Part shown: piece after piece, positions 8,629-16,690 of the stretch
Position numbering within the stretch: position 1 is the stretch's first letter
Layout: the number at the start of each line of letters is the position of its first letter
NCBI RefSeq assembly: GCF_017743995.1
Contig: NZ_JAGHRB010000002.1
Coordinates: forward strand, 362,571 to 426,570
DNA: 64,000 bases
From: Ruegeria sp. R13_0
GTDB taxonomy: Bacteria; Pseudomonadota; Alphaproteobacteria; Rhodobacterales; Rhodobacteraceae
Direction of reading: 5' to 3'
Program-made: the position numbers and the translations under genes
Notes under the pieces: model-generated
The model's database searches: none
Seen by the model: only the letters and a program-made list of their open reading frames with translations
What the model was told of the DNA's origin: nothing

Positions 8629-8903
8629 CAATTCGCCAGCCAATTCACTGTCAGTTTCAGCACTTCTTCTTTGTCGGATCTGAATCCACTTGGGTCCGGG
8701 CAAACTCTTTTTGTATCGCTTGCCGCCGGCTCTCTGTCTGACGTCAGCACCAATAGGTCCAAATAGCGGCATAAAAAAGAGAGTGTTCTTGGCTCATGGT
8801 AACCACTGAGGAGTGGAAAATGAGAAAGAAAACACAGATTATTACAGAAAAAGACTTCCGCAAAACAATTCCTTTTGGTTAATGCCAGCACTTCGATACT
8901 TGA
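8629..8903. other. Intergenic region, no gene recognised
   Basis: 275 bases after the CocE-like gene. Short open frames here are shadows with no recognisable protein. It marks the left edge of a patchwork region. Confidence 0.5.
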
Positions 8904-9275
8904 TCAATAGCGAGAGAGCCCGTCCAGCAAGTGATCCGATATAGCGCGATCAGGGAAGAAACCGCTGATAGTCATTGGGGCGGTTTGCTTATAGTTTGGA
9001 TAGTTCTTTTCCAGGAAAGCGAGGCTTCGCTTTCCTTCTCCAGTATCTCCGATGTGCGGAAATGCTGACGCACGCAACAAGTGTAACCAGTAGCCCCCGT
9101 CAAGGTGTTTTCCAGCCAGGAGCTCCGAAGCACGTGCAATGTCGTTCTTCAGAACAGCTGCGGCGATATCAATAAATTCGGCAGCGCAGAAAGCTTGATT
9201 TGAAGGTGCGCTGCAATCGGTGTCACCTGTCCCAAAATCCCTGACGACGGACAGTTTTGAGAAGAGCGGCATCAC
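8904..9275 (-). pseudogene. Hypothetical protein fragment, possibly repeat/TPR C-terminal remnant
   Basis: A 123-residue frame with no N-terminal domain. Its end resembles the C-termini of TPR-containing adenylate-cyclase or winged-helix proteins: a helical repeat, then an FFPDRAISDHLLDGLSRY-type tail, where such proteins end in a short 'F..D...l.GLR' segment. In a shifted frame upstream (about 9276-9370) a further helical stretch, LALGYALLRNGD, can be read, so this may be the frameshifted 3' end of a larger lost gene. The assignment is tentative. Confidence 0.35.
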
Positions 9276-9801
9276 CTGCTAGCGATCCGTAGAGATTGCC
9301 ACTTTCAATCTCAGCCTGTTCTCTTGAACCTAAAGTATCTCCGTTCCGTAAGAGCGCATATCCAAGTGCAAGCTGTCCGTCGTTTGGAGTTTTGGACCAG
9401 TTGGCCGTCTGACCTAAGAGAGGATCTGGCTCATCCGGTTCGCGTAATTATGCGGCGGATTTGCAGCGAAGCTTCGATGACTGCGATACGCTTCGTCGAA
9501 TGCCGACGACCTACTTCAAGAAATGAGCGTGGTGTATCGGGTCGATATAGGGGGCTGAAACTCTTGTGAATTTCAGTGGCTAGGAAATGTAACCAATCAA
9601 GTGATCGAAGTCGCTGTTACTCACCCTCCGTTAGAAGGTTTTTCTCGGGCGCATGTTTGTCCAAATATAGAATGATCACCGGGATTTCGGTGAGGATCTG
9701 TCCGTCCGAAGTCTCTAAAGCGGAATTTGCTGCCGTTGCCAAGTAGAGCAAACAAATGAAACCGACCTGCCTGAAGACAGGCCAGCACCAGCCAACAAAG
9801 C
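9276..9801. other. Long gap without a supported gene
   Basis: About 530 bases with only short, unconvincing open frames. The part next to 9275 may hold frameshifted coding remnants belonging to the preceding fragment. No repeats or RNA genes were recognised. Confidence 0.4.
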
Positions 9802-10263
9802 TTAGTCAAGTGACTTCCAGAAGACGACCTTGTCATCCCCCGCCGCCCAGAAATCCCTGATACGGGCTTCCTCGCTGTAGCCGTTCTTGCGATAAAACTC
9901 TCGGGTTTGCGCAAACTCGTCTGTGCCTGAAGTGTCGGCTAACAAGATGCGCTGTCCACGCTCTTTGAGTTCGACCTCAAGATGCTTAACGATGGCACCG
10001 CCAAAACCGTTGCCCTGCTCTGTTGGCAGAATTGCGATCGCGAGCATGTTCCATGCGCCTTCGGCCAATTCCTCTGGGACTGCGTAGCAGAAGCCGACGG
10101 CCTTACCGTTTGCTTCGCATGTCAGCCAAATATCAGAGCTTTTGCCGTCAGATAAAGATGCGTCCACCATGTCAGGGAGCAATTCACTAGGAAAAAGCTC
10201 CGTACCGCGAAGCACCTCCTGCAAGGCCCCGACATCGTCTTGCTTTGTTGGTCGTATTTTCAT
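9802..10263 (-). CDS. GNAT-family N-acetyltransferase
   Basis: Acetyl-CoA-dependent acyltransferase of 153 residues when started at ATG 10263 (MKIRPTKQDDV); the open frame continues 11 codons upstream, but the family usually begins at this IRP strand. The acetyl-CoA loop is at AIAILPTEQGNGFGGAIV, a Q/R-x-x-G-x-G/A-type motif, followed by the late REFYRKNGYSEEARIRDFW region. Substrate unknown. It is a single gene on the minus strand with no obvious operon partner. Confidence 0.85.
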   Translation of the reverse strand: MKIRPTKQDDVGALQEVLRGTELFPSELLPDMVDASLSDGKSSDIWLTCEANGKAVGFCYAVPEELAEGAWNMLAIAILPTEQGNGFGGAIVKHLEVELKERGQRILLADTSGTDEFAQTREFYRKNGYSEEARIRDFWAAGDDKVVFWKSLD

Positions 10264-10604
10264 TAGTTCTTCGTCTTTCTTCGTGCAATCAATCAAGCAA
10301 AGACGCTTGACGTGACGCGTGCAAAGCTCATGGATTGGTGATTGTAGTTTGAGTGTTCACGAGCCTCGCAAAAAGAATCCCTACCAAATTGGCGCAGATT
10401 CTATTTGGCTTGGTCGCCCTGCCGTTCAGGGCTTAGCGGTTTCCCGCAATCGTAGACATAAAATCTCCATCGCCTAGCTTTTGTACCAAGCGTGAAAACA
10501 GAATATCAGTGCGGTAACTCACGAGCAAGACGAAGTGGGATTGGGCTCAGAACGGACCATCGAAATACAGCGAAGACTACAAGTCACGGAGACTATGACA
10601 GTCA
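10264..10604. other. Intergenic region, no gene recognised
   Basis: About 340 bases between the GNAT gene start and the 3' end of the deacetylase gene. No coding, RNA or repeat signal was recognised. Confidence 0.5.
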
Positions 10605-11504
10605 TTAAAACCGGTGAAGTTGCTTTGCGACCCGATAGGTGTTGGAATAGGCCTTGACGGAAGCCTCAATGGGATCGGCGTAGCCACCGCCGATTGCCAT
10701 TGAGACCGGGATGCCGCGGCCTTTGCAGGCGTGAAGCACCGCCTGATCGCGCTGGATGAGGCCATCATGGGTTAGCGCAAGCCGCCCTAGCTTGTCTTCT
10801 GCCAGCGGATCAACACCTGCCTGGTATAGAATGAGGTCGGGACGAAATTCGAACACAGCCGGCAAGTGATCGGTTAGGGCGCGAAGGTAATCCTCGTCGC
10901 CGGTGCCGTCCGGCAGTGCGACATCGAGATCCGCAGGAAACTTGCGGAACGGAAAGTTCTTTGCGCCGTGCATCGAAAAGACGAAAACCGATGGATTTTC
11001 GGCAAAGACTGCAGCGCTGCCGTCGCCCTGATGGACATCAAGATCGACGATTGCAACCCTTTCAACCTTACCAACCGCAAGCAAGTGGAGCGCCGCGACG
11101 GCTTGATCGTTGTAAACGCAATAACCGGATCCAAACGTTGGATGAGCATGATGCGTTCCGCCGGCGAGTTGCCCCGAGATACCGCTCTCCAGAGCGGTCT
11201 CAGCAGCGGCAATTGCGCCACCGACCGTGGCACGAACACGTAGCACAAGTTCTGGGCTCCACGGGAAACCAATCCGTTTGATGGCCTTTTCTTCCAGTTC
11301 TCCGCTTTCAAACTGCGCGACAAAACCGGCAGCGTGCGCGCGCAGTATTGAGGCATCGCTGGCTGGCAAGGACTCCGCAATCTGCGCCTCCTGAAGAATA
11401 CTGTCCTTCAGCAATTGTGTGCGAAGCATTTCGTACTTGCCTTTCGGAAACCGATGTCCGGACGGCAAGGTAAGGGAGGATGTGTGAGGAGCATAAAATC
11501 TCAT
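10605..11504 (-). CDS. Histone-deacetylase-superfamily hydrolase (acetoin utilisation/HDAC-like)
   Basis: Zinc-dependent amidohydrolase of the arginase/deacetylase fold, 299 residues. I start it at ATG 11504 (MRFYAPHTSS); the open frame extends 70 codons further but reads like non-coding sequence. Key HDAC elements are present: GGTHHAHPTFGSGYC (paired active-site histidines), IVDLDVHQGDGSA (metal-binding Asp and His) and SMHGAKNFP. Bacterial members deacetylate acetylated polyamines or other acetylated amines; the substrate here is unknown. The preceding GNAT gene is a possible but unproven functional counterpart. Confidence 0.88.
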   Translation of the reverse strand: MRFYAPHTSSLTLPSGHRFPKGKYEMLRTQLLKDSILQEAQIAESLPASDASILRAHAAGFVAQFESGELEEKAIKRIGFPWSPELVLRVRATVGGAIAAAETALESGISGQLAGGTHHAHPTFGSGYCVYNDQAVAALHLLAVGKVERVAIVDLDVHQGDGSAAVFAENPSVFVFSMHGAKNFPFRKFPADLDVALPDGTGDEDYLRALTDHLPAVFEFRPDLILYQAGVDPLAEDKLGRLALTHDGLIQRDQAVLHACKGRGIPVSMAIGGGYADPIEASVKAYSNTYRVAKQLHRF

Positions 11505-11571
11505 GACTTGGGTGAATTGTAACTCAGGGAACGCGCCAAAGCATAGCCGACCTCTCGACAGATCAGCAACG

Positions 11572-12207
11572 TCAGCCGCCGATGGCCTTGCGTTCAAAAT
11601 AGTGGATGAATGCACAGGAAGGCGACAGTTGATATCTGATGCGAGTGTGAAGACATGTCTTTCGTTCGAAACGGCCGAAAAAATACAGGTTGTCGCAACA
11701 ACTGGGTTCAACACTCAACACCACAATGGTCAGGCGCATCTGTTGCATGACTCTCGCGACAAAGCTGATCAACTGAGCAATGCGTTTCACGCGTGTTTCT
11801 GCTCGCTCTGCCGTGTTAGCGGCAAGAACGAGGCCGCGTGTCTTGCCAGGTGTCAATGCAGACCAGGTGTCACTGAGATTTGCAGCGCGAACGGCCGAAA
11901 TCACGTCGTATGGCATTTCTAAGAAGTTTGGATCAGCTTTGTGCAGGCGGACGTCGATATCCTCACTGGGTGATATCCGAGCTGAACGAAGAACAGCCTT
12001 TCTCGTGCACACAAAGGCCTCAGATATGACTGAGGATTTCGCAAGAGCCATGTTGAAAGGATGATCATTCAATTCGACCTCCACGCGTTTTGCCCCCGAT
12101 TTTTTGAATGCGGCAGCGATTTCATGTGGAATAGGCAAAACCGTGTAGGTGCTCTGGCCACAGTCCAAAGGCTCGAAACGTCCTACAAACGAAAACTCAT
12201 CAGCCAC
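11572..12207 (-). CDS. YdeI/OmpD-associated family protein (DUF1905)
   Basis: Small cytoplasmic protein of 211 residues. The beta-barrel-like DUF1905 domain occupies about residues 4-85 (FSFVGRFEPLDCG to LRSARISP), and the C-terminal helical OmdA-type segment contains AETRVKRIAQLISFV. The start is GTG 12207 with GAGGAAGG five bases upstream; the frame is open 60 codons further but without support. About 50 residues after the usual family end look unconserved, so the stop may have been lost and the tail acquired. The family is linked to tolerance of envelope or antimicrobial stress, but its biochemical role is unknown. Confidence 0.6.
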   Translation of the reverse strand: MADEFSFVGRFEPLDCGQSTYTVLPIPHEIAAAFKKSGAKRVEVELNDHPFNMALAKSSVISEAFVCTRKAVLRSARISPSEDIDVRLHKADPNFLEMPYDVISAVRAANLSDTWSALTPGKTRGLVLAANTAERAETRVKRIAQLISFVARVMQQMRLTIVVLSVEPSCCDNLYFFGRFERKTCLHTRIRYQLSPSCAFIHYFERKAIGG

Positions 12208-12419
12208 AGATACCTTCCTCAGCTGTCGAAATGATTGTTTGAATACTGATTGCTTAGAGGTGTTCGATGTTCGCTCTGGGATGCGAGCTGCCTTATGGAG
12301 ATGCAACTTGCCCTGGACTGTAGCTGGAAGGTCGGTCGGAAGCGTTTGCCTGTAGAAATTAGCCAAGTTTCTACTGTGTGGGACCAAGCGGGCTTTCGCT
12401 GAAGGTGCTCGAATTTCCG

Positions 12420-12689
12420 CTACCGGTCTGCATCACCTGATGCGCGAACCAGAATCCACTCAATACCTCTCTGGCAATCGTCGATGGTTATCGGATTGTC
12501 TTTGTCGCTAGTCGCCGAGAAGACAAAGCCGCGCGTGTAGTTGATCAAAAGGTGCGGTAGGAAGTTGTCCCAATCACCGTGCATAAGGCATTGTGAGCAT
12601 TTCCTTAGCTCATCTGCAATCTGAACGAGGTCTTGGCTCATGAGCGAAAAATCCTCTAGAAACGTCCGCTGCAATTTGGCGTTCAACAA
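12420..12689 (-). CDS. Hypothetical protein
   Basis: Possible small gene of 89 residues, with a helical N-terminal half containing CSQCLMHGDWDNF and a C-terminal segment ending IEWILVRASGD. I do not recognise the family. There is no signal peptide or membrane segment. Composition is less GC-biased than neighbouring catabolic genes. It may be a genuine small protein or a remnant. Confidence 0.35.
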   Translation of the reverse strand: MLNAKLQRTFLEDFSLMSQDLVQIADELRKCSQCLMHGDWDNFLPHLLINYTRGFVFSATSDKDNPITIDDCQRGIEWILVRASGDADR

Positions 12690-12933
12690 GGTGCATGTGC
12701 AGTATACAAGCGGAATTGTATTTGCTTTTTCATATTGGCTTTCGCCGGCGATAGGGACGCATAAATGGAGGATCGGGTTGATGAAGCCGGTCAGCTGAAA
12801 TTCGATGCGCGGGGGATTTGCCCCTCACCCACGACGACTACGACATTCTCAAGACAGACGCCGTGTTCCGCGACGCCGCGCAGAACATAGTCTTGGTTGA
12901 GCCGCCAGAAGGCCTCGCGTCCTGCTTCCGCGA
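12690..12933 (+). other. Coding-like remnant without a start (plus strand, about 12815-12967)
   Basis: A plus-strand frame of about 50 codons (LTHDDYDILKTDAVFRD ... VEPPEGLASCFRDYAPIP) has strong coding-like composition but no start. It ends at a TGA near 12965, inside the 3' end of the convergent TetR gene. It looks like the 3' stub of a deleted gene. Family not recognised. Confidence 0.35.
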
Positions 12934-13512
12934 CTACGCCCCTATCCCGAGGGTTTTACGCGTTTGAGCAAGCGCAAAGACAAACGGGTCCTCTGTGCGC
13001 GAGATTTTGACCATCACGCTTGCCCCAACCCACAAAGAGTACAAGTTCAAAGCCAACGCGCGGCAGTCACCCATGGCTTTCAGGGACCCATCCGCGTTGC
13101 CCGCGTCAATCGCGGCGGTAAGGCGCGCAACGATCCCTTTTGTTCCAGCGTTCAGAGCAGCGCGCATAGGTTCGGAAAAATCCGATACTTCGGCCCCCAG
13201 CTTCACAGCCAGACAACGCCCTTCACACCCGTTCAAGGTCTGGTTTTCGCGCCAATTGGCGAAATACAGCATCAGCCGTTCTGCCGCGGTTAGCCCGGGC
13301 TTGGCAAACACCTGATCCATTTCGGCGTGGTAGGATTCAAAATAGCTGTCCAGCATCGCAACGCCATAAGCGTCTTTGGAGGCAAAGAAATGGTAGAATG
13401 ATCCCTTTGGCACACCCGCAGACTTGAGAATTTCTGCCAGACCAACGGCGCTAAATCCTTTTTGACCAATCAGCGTCTGACCAGCCGACAGAATCTCTGA
13501 ACGCTTGTTCAT
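12934..13512 (-). CDS. nemR: TetR-family redox/electrophile-sensing repressor, NemR-like
   Basis: TetR regulator of 192 residues. The N-terminal helix-turn-helix (about residues 1-50) contains GFSAVGLAEILKSAGVPKGSFYHFFASK. From memory of E. coli NemR, the whole protein aligns without large gaps, including the cysteine in GRCLAVKLGAEVSDFSE and the lysine in VKISRTEDP. These correspond to the Cys106-Lys175 pair reported to form the bleach-sensing bond. The start is ATG 13512 with GAGGAGG upstream. It diverges from a DJ-1/PfpI gene, and the intergenic region has two copies of TAGAC-N5-GTCTA. The predicted role is derepression of the DJ-1-like gene by reactive electrophiles or hypochlorous acid. 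Confidence 0.88.
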   Translation of the reverse strand: MNKRSEILSAGQTLIGQKGFSAVGLAEILKSAGVPKGSFYHFFASKDAYGVAMLDSYFESYHAEMDQVFAKPGLTAAERLMLYFANWRENQTLNGCEGRCLAVKLGAEVSDFSEPMRAALNAGTKGIVARLTAAIDAGNADGSLKAMGDCRALALNLYSLWVGASVMVKISRTEDPFVFALAQTRKTLGIGA

Positions 13513-13551
13513 GCTCCGTGCCTCCTCGGTAAAGTGCGCTCTGTTGAGAAA

Positions 13552-13566
13552 TAGACATCTGGTCTA
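13552..13566. promoter_or_regulatory. Putative NemR-type operator 1
   Basis: Inverted repeat TAGACATCTGGTCTA (TAGAC-N5-GTCTA), 40 bases upstream of the TetR gene start. The same arms and spacing recur at 13649-13663. As I recall, E. coli NemR sites also use TAGAC/GTCTA arms. Confidence 0.7.
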
Positions 13567-13648
13567 CTCTATTTCAACGCAGAACTTGGTATCAAAGAAA
13601 TATAAATTAGTGGACGCAGCGTCATAGCACAAATAGTGATCCGGTAAG

Positions 13649-13663
13649 TAGACGACCGGTCTA
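13649..13663. promoter_or_regulatory. Putative NemR-type operator 2
   Basis: Inverted repeat TAGACGACCGGTCTA, with the same TAGAC-N5-GTCTA architecture as operator 1. It lies 107 bases upstream of the divergent DJ-1/PfpI gene, so each divergent promoter seems to have its own site. Confidence 0.7.
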
Positions 13664-13769
13664 TTCAATCCTAGATGCTTGGTATTCAGCCGCATGGTTG
13701 ATCCAAAAGGCACTGCGCTCCTTGGACTGCGGTGACCGTCTCTGATGCTCAAAATAGGATACCCCTCAC

Positions 13770-14447
13770 ATGAAGATCCTGATGGTTCTTACCTCCCATG
13801 ACCAACTTGGTGATACCGGTTTCAAAACTGGTTTCTGGCTCGAGGAACTGGCGGCGCCGTACTACATCTTCAAAGATGCGGGCGCCGAGATCACGTTGGC
13901 CTCTCCACGAGGCGGACAACCACCGCTTGACCCTAAAAGTGCTGAAGAGGGCTTTCTGACAGACGCAACACATCGCTTCAATGCGGATGAGGAAGCCAAG
14001 GCAAAGCTGGCACAAACGACAAAACTGTCGGACGTATCGGCAGAGGACTATGACGCCGTTTTCTATCCCGGCGGTCACGGTCCGCTATGGGATTTGGCGG
14101 AAGATGCAAAATCCACGAGCCTTATCGAAGCATTCCATGCCGTTGAAAAACCTGTCGGCCTCGTGTGCCATGCCCTCGGCGTGTTGAAACATGTCAAAGG
14201 TGTAGACGGGCAACCGTTGGTGAGTGGCAAAACGGTGACTGGCTTTACCAACTCCGAAGAAGCGGCGGTCGGGCTGACAGACGTCGTGCCGTTCCTGGTC
14301 GAAGACATGCTGCAAAGCAATGGGGCCACCTTCACCTCTGGCGACGACTGGATGTCACATGTGGTCGTTGATGGACATTTGATCACCGGTCAAAACCCAG
14401 CCTCCTCCGAAGGGGCTGCTGAAAAGGTTCTTGCAAAACTAGCCTGA
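13770..14447 (+). CDS. DJ-1/PfpI family protein (type 1 glutamine amidotransferase-like)
   Basis: Cytoplasmic protein of 225 residues, the usual length for the Hsp31/DJ-1-like group. The conserved nucleophile cysteine is in GLVCHALGVL (about residue 132), preceded by YPGGHGPLWDL (acidic/GG loop). The ISFSNRE-type tail of the family appears as TFTSGDDWMSHVVVDGHLITGQNPASS. Members act as glyoxalase III or deglycase enzymes or chaperones against reactive carbonyls. The divergent NemR-like sensor and paired operators support a carbonyl/electrophile-detoxification role, since NemR controls glyoxalase and enal reductase in E. coli. The exact reaction is not shown by the sequence. Confidence 0.9.
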   Translation: MKILMVLTSHDQLGDTGFKTGFWLEELAAPYYIFKDAGAEITLASPRGGQPPLDPKSAEEGFLTDATHRFNADEEAKAKLAQTTKLSDVSAEDYDAVFYPGGHGPLWDLAEDAKSTSLIEAFHAVEKPVGLVCHALGVLKHVKGVDGQPLVSGKTVTGFTNSEEAAVGLTDVVPFLVEDMLQSNGATFTSGDDWMSHVVVDGHLITGQNPASSEGAAEKVLAKLA

Positions 14448-14764
14448 CCTGAGCCGGTTTTCATGCGGAGAGACGGCGCATGGGACAACCATGTCCCTGC
14501 TCTCTCCGCCAAACAATTGGTTTCAAACGTCGGGCATTTTTGCTCGGGCTGACACCATCATCAGAGGCAGAGAAAACGGCGCAAATCGGGTCAATCCAGA
14601 AACCGCGCTTGCTGCCTCGATAGCACGCGGCCTGGAATGAAGTTGCGGCGAGTTTGATCTTCCTAAACCAATCAAACACACGTGTTCCAAAGCATGCGAT
14701 GGCAGACACGGCGTAGCATCAATCTATAGGCCTCTTGGCGGCTGCAAAATATTCATGATCCTGA
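14448..14764. other. Intergenic region, no gene recognised
   Basis: 317 bases separating two convergent genes. A minus-strand open frame of 82 codons here has no recognisable features and I do not call it. Confidence 0.5.
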
Positions 14765-15862
14765 TCAATCGACCATATACACCGTTTCGCCCGTGTCTAT
14801 CGCCTGTTGCGCCGCTTGTCCCATCCTGACGGCCCAGAGGCCGTCGTTCAAACTCACGTCCGGCTTAGCTTTTTCGCCACGAAGCACGGCCAAGAACCCT
14901 TTGTGCTGATAGTAGGTCGACCCATTATGATCTCCAGCCGCCAATAGGTTCGGGTCCACTGGAACGTCCATTGATACGGGACCTTTGGGGTTGCGCGGAC
15001 TAATGATTACGCGCGGAGGCGGAGGGGCGCCCAAGTGATCCTGCCAAAAGCGCACCGGTCCTGGAACCAGAGCCTCGATTTTAGTGTCTGGTCCGACGAC
15101 TGATATTTCTTCTTGATAGCGAGAGCCTTCGGCGAACATGCACAGTTCCAGCATCGCGCGCGCACCCGAGGCAAAATCGACAAGAACATAGCCGTGATCC
15201 AGAATATCGGGGGTTTGACCGTCGTAACTCTCGTCCAAATGGTTCACCGCCTGACCACCACTTGCGGTTATGCGCACCGGGTCGGATTGCAATATCAGAC
15301 GCATGAGGTCGAAGAAGTGGCAGCATTTTTCGACAAAAGTACCGCCAGTATTGCGGTTGAAGCGGTTCCAGTGGCCGACCTTGTCCAGGAACGGAAAACG
15401 ATGCTCGCGGATCGATAGCATTTTTATACCACCTGTCACCTGAGCCTTCTCGATCAGAGCAGCAACTGGGGGCATGTACCGGTATTCCATCGCAACCCAA
15501 ATCGGGCAGGGGTAGTTGCGCTGCAACTTCTCGAGTCGGGCCACGTCTTGCGGGTCGGTGAATAGTGGCTTTTCTACCAAAAGCGGTAGCGGACGTGTTT
15601 CCGCAATTTCGCAAATCTGGTCCACATGAAGATGGTTTGGGCTAACAATGACGACGCAGTCCAGTTCTTCAATCGCCAGAAGCTCTTGCACGGAATCCAC
15701 CATTGCTGCCGTTGGCGCAATTGCCTTGGCAGCTTTTGCCATCTCTGGATCGGGCTCAAAGATTGCTGCCACATTGGTGCCCTCCAGCAATCCGATGTTG
15801 TGCAGGTGCTCTTGCCCCATCATGCCGCATCCAATCAGCCCGTAATTGATGGTCCGGGTCAT
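14765..15862 (-). CDS. Gfo/Idh/MocA-family NAD(P)-dependent oxidoreductase
   Basis: Sugar- or polyol-type dehydrogenase of 365 residues. The N-terminal Rossmann domain starts INYGLIGCGMMGQEHLHN (GxGxxG dinucleotide loop) and continues to VVIVSPNHLHVDQI; the catalytic-lysine motif is LLVEKPLFTD (about residue 95). The C-terminal alpha/beta domain contains GGTFVEKCCHFFDLMRLI, with the family His/Asp pair. It follows the GntR regulator by 12 bases on the same strand and is divergent from the monooxygenase operon. It may oxidise the sugar or polyol released by that pathway; substrate unknown. Confidence 0.92.
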   Translation of the reverse strand: MTRTINYGLIGCGMMGQEHLHNIGLLEGTNVAAIFEPDPEMAKAAKAIAPTAAMVDSVQELLAIEELDCVVIVSPNHLHVDQICEIAETRPLPLLVEKPLFTDPQDVARLEKLQRNYPCPIWVAMEYRYMPPVAALIEKAQVTGGIKMLSIREHRFPFLDKVGHWNRFNRNTGGTFVEKCCHFFDLMRLILQSDPVRITASGGQAVNHLDESYDGQTPDILDHGYVLVDFASGARAMLELCMFAEGSRYQEEISVVGPDTKIEALVPGPVRFWQDHLGAPPPPRVIISPRNPKGPVSMDVPVDPNLLAAGDHNGSTYYQHKGFLAVLRGEKAKPDVSLNDGLWAVRMGQAAQQAIDTGETVYMVD

Positions 15863-15874
15863 GTGCGATTCCTT

Positions 15875-16624
15875 TTACTTCAAGCGTTGTACGTAGTTGG
15901 CCCGATCTGGGTCGAACCATGTTTTTGAGAATTCAACGGGTTCGGCGTTTTCCGACCAGCTGAACCGCTCGATGTAGCCTACCGATTGGCCCGCTGGTTT
16001 GGTGAAGTCAGGAGGTGTCCAGTCCGGTAGCGGTTGGACCGCGACTCTGTCTTCGGCCCTTGCGATCCAAAAGCCCAATTGGCGCTGATAGTAGCGGTAG
16101 AGTGAGTCGGACAGCAGGCTCTGGTCGATCAGGCCCGCTGATTCGTCGAGCCAAATTTCCTCGACTGCGATTATTGTATCATTCAGGTAGCGCATGCGCC
16201 GGACGCGCGAACCGGCATCAGAAGCCCCGAATTTTGGCAGATTGGCTGGCTTCTTCAGATGGTCAACTGACAGGACATCCGCACGTGGCAGGCCACCCCC
16301 TTCAGGTAGTTCCAGCCTGAACATTGCATAGACGCTGTTTTGTGTACCGGTCTCGCGGATGTAGTTGCCTGAGCCCTGGATACGCTCCAACATCCCCTTT
16401 TTTTCTAGCTCAGAGAGCGATTTTCGGAGCGTTCCAACCGAGACATTCAGTTCCGCTGCCATCTCTCGCTCGGGTGGCAATCGCTCGCCATCGATAAGGC
16501 GCCCAGCCGCAACGTCGCGGATCAGGAGTTCCGCGATTTGAATATATACTGGCAGGGCGTTTGGGTTTCGGCTGGAGGCAGGCACGGAGGACACTTCACT
16601 CGGTCGCAGGAAAAATTGATACAC
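15875..16624 (-). CDS. GntR-family regulator (HutC subfamily, UTRA domain)
   Basis: Regulator of 249 residues: an N-terminal winged helix (about residues 25-90, with LPPEREMAAELNVSVGTLRKSLSELEKKG) and a C-terminal UTRA effector domain ending in the YIERFSWSENAEPVEFSKTWFDP strand. The frame begins at GTG 16624 without a clear ribosome-binding site; a second GTG about ten codons in is possible. It is cotranscribed with the Gfo/Idh gene and faces the monooxygenase operon across 66 bases, so it probably senses the pathway substrate or an intermediate and represses both directions. Confidence 0.9.
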   Translation of the reverse strand: MYQFFLRPSEVSSVPASSRNPNALPVYIQIAELLIRDVAAGRLIDGERLPPEREMAAELNVSVGTLRKSLSELEKKGMLERIQGSGNYIRETGTQNSVYAMFRLELPEGGGLPRADVLSVDHLKKPANLPKFGASDAGSRVRRMRYLNDTIIAVEEIWLDESAGLIDQSLLSDSLYRYYQRQLGFWIARAEDRVAVQPLPDWTPPDFTKPAGQSVGYIERFSWSENAEPVEFSKTWFDPDRANYVQRLK

Positions 16625-16626
16625 TA

Positions 16627-16640
16627 TTGATCTACATCAA
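16627..16640. promoter_or_regulatory. Putative GntR operator
   Basis: Inverted repeat TTGAT-CTAC-ATCAA in the 66-base divergent region between the GntR gene and the monooxygenase gene. It is short and could occur by chance, but it is the only symmetric element there. Confidence 0.35.
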
Positions 16641-16690
16641 AGCGATTGCTACGCAAGAGGAAAGTCAAAGATGTACGGAGCGTGAATCAA

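Noticed and set aside
14461..14709. 82-codon minus-strand frame
   Set aside because: No recognisable domain, no ribosome-binding site, unlikely composition; treated as intergenic.
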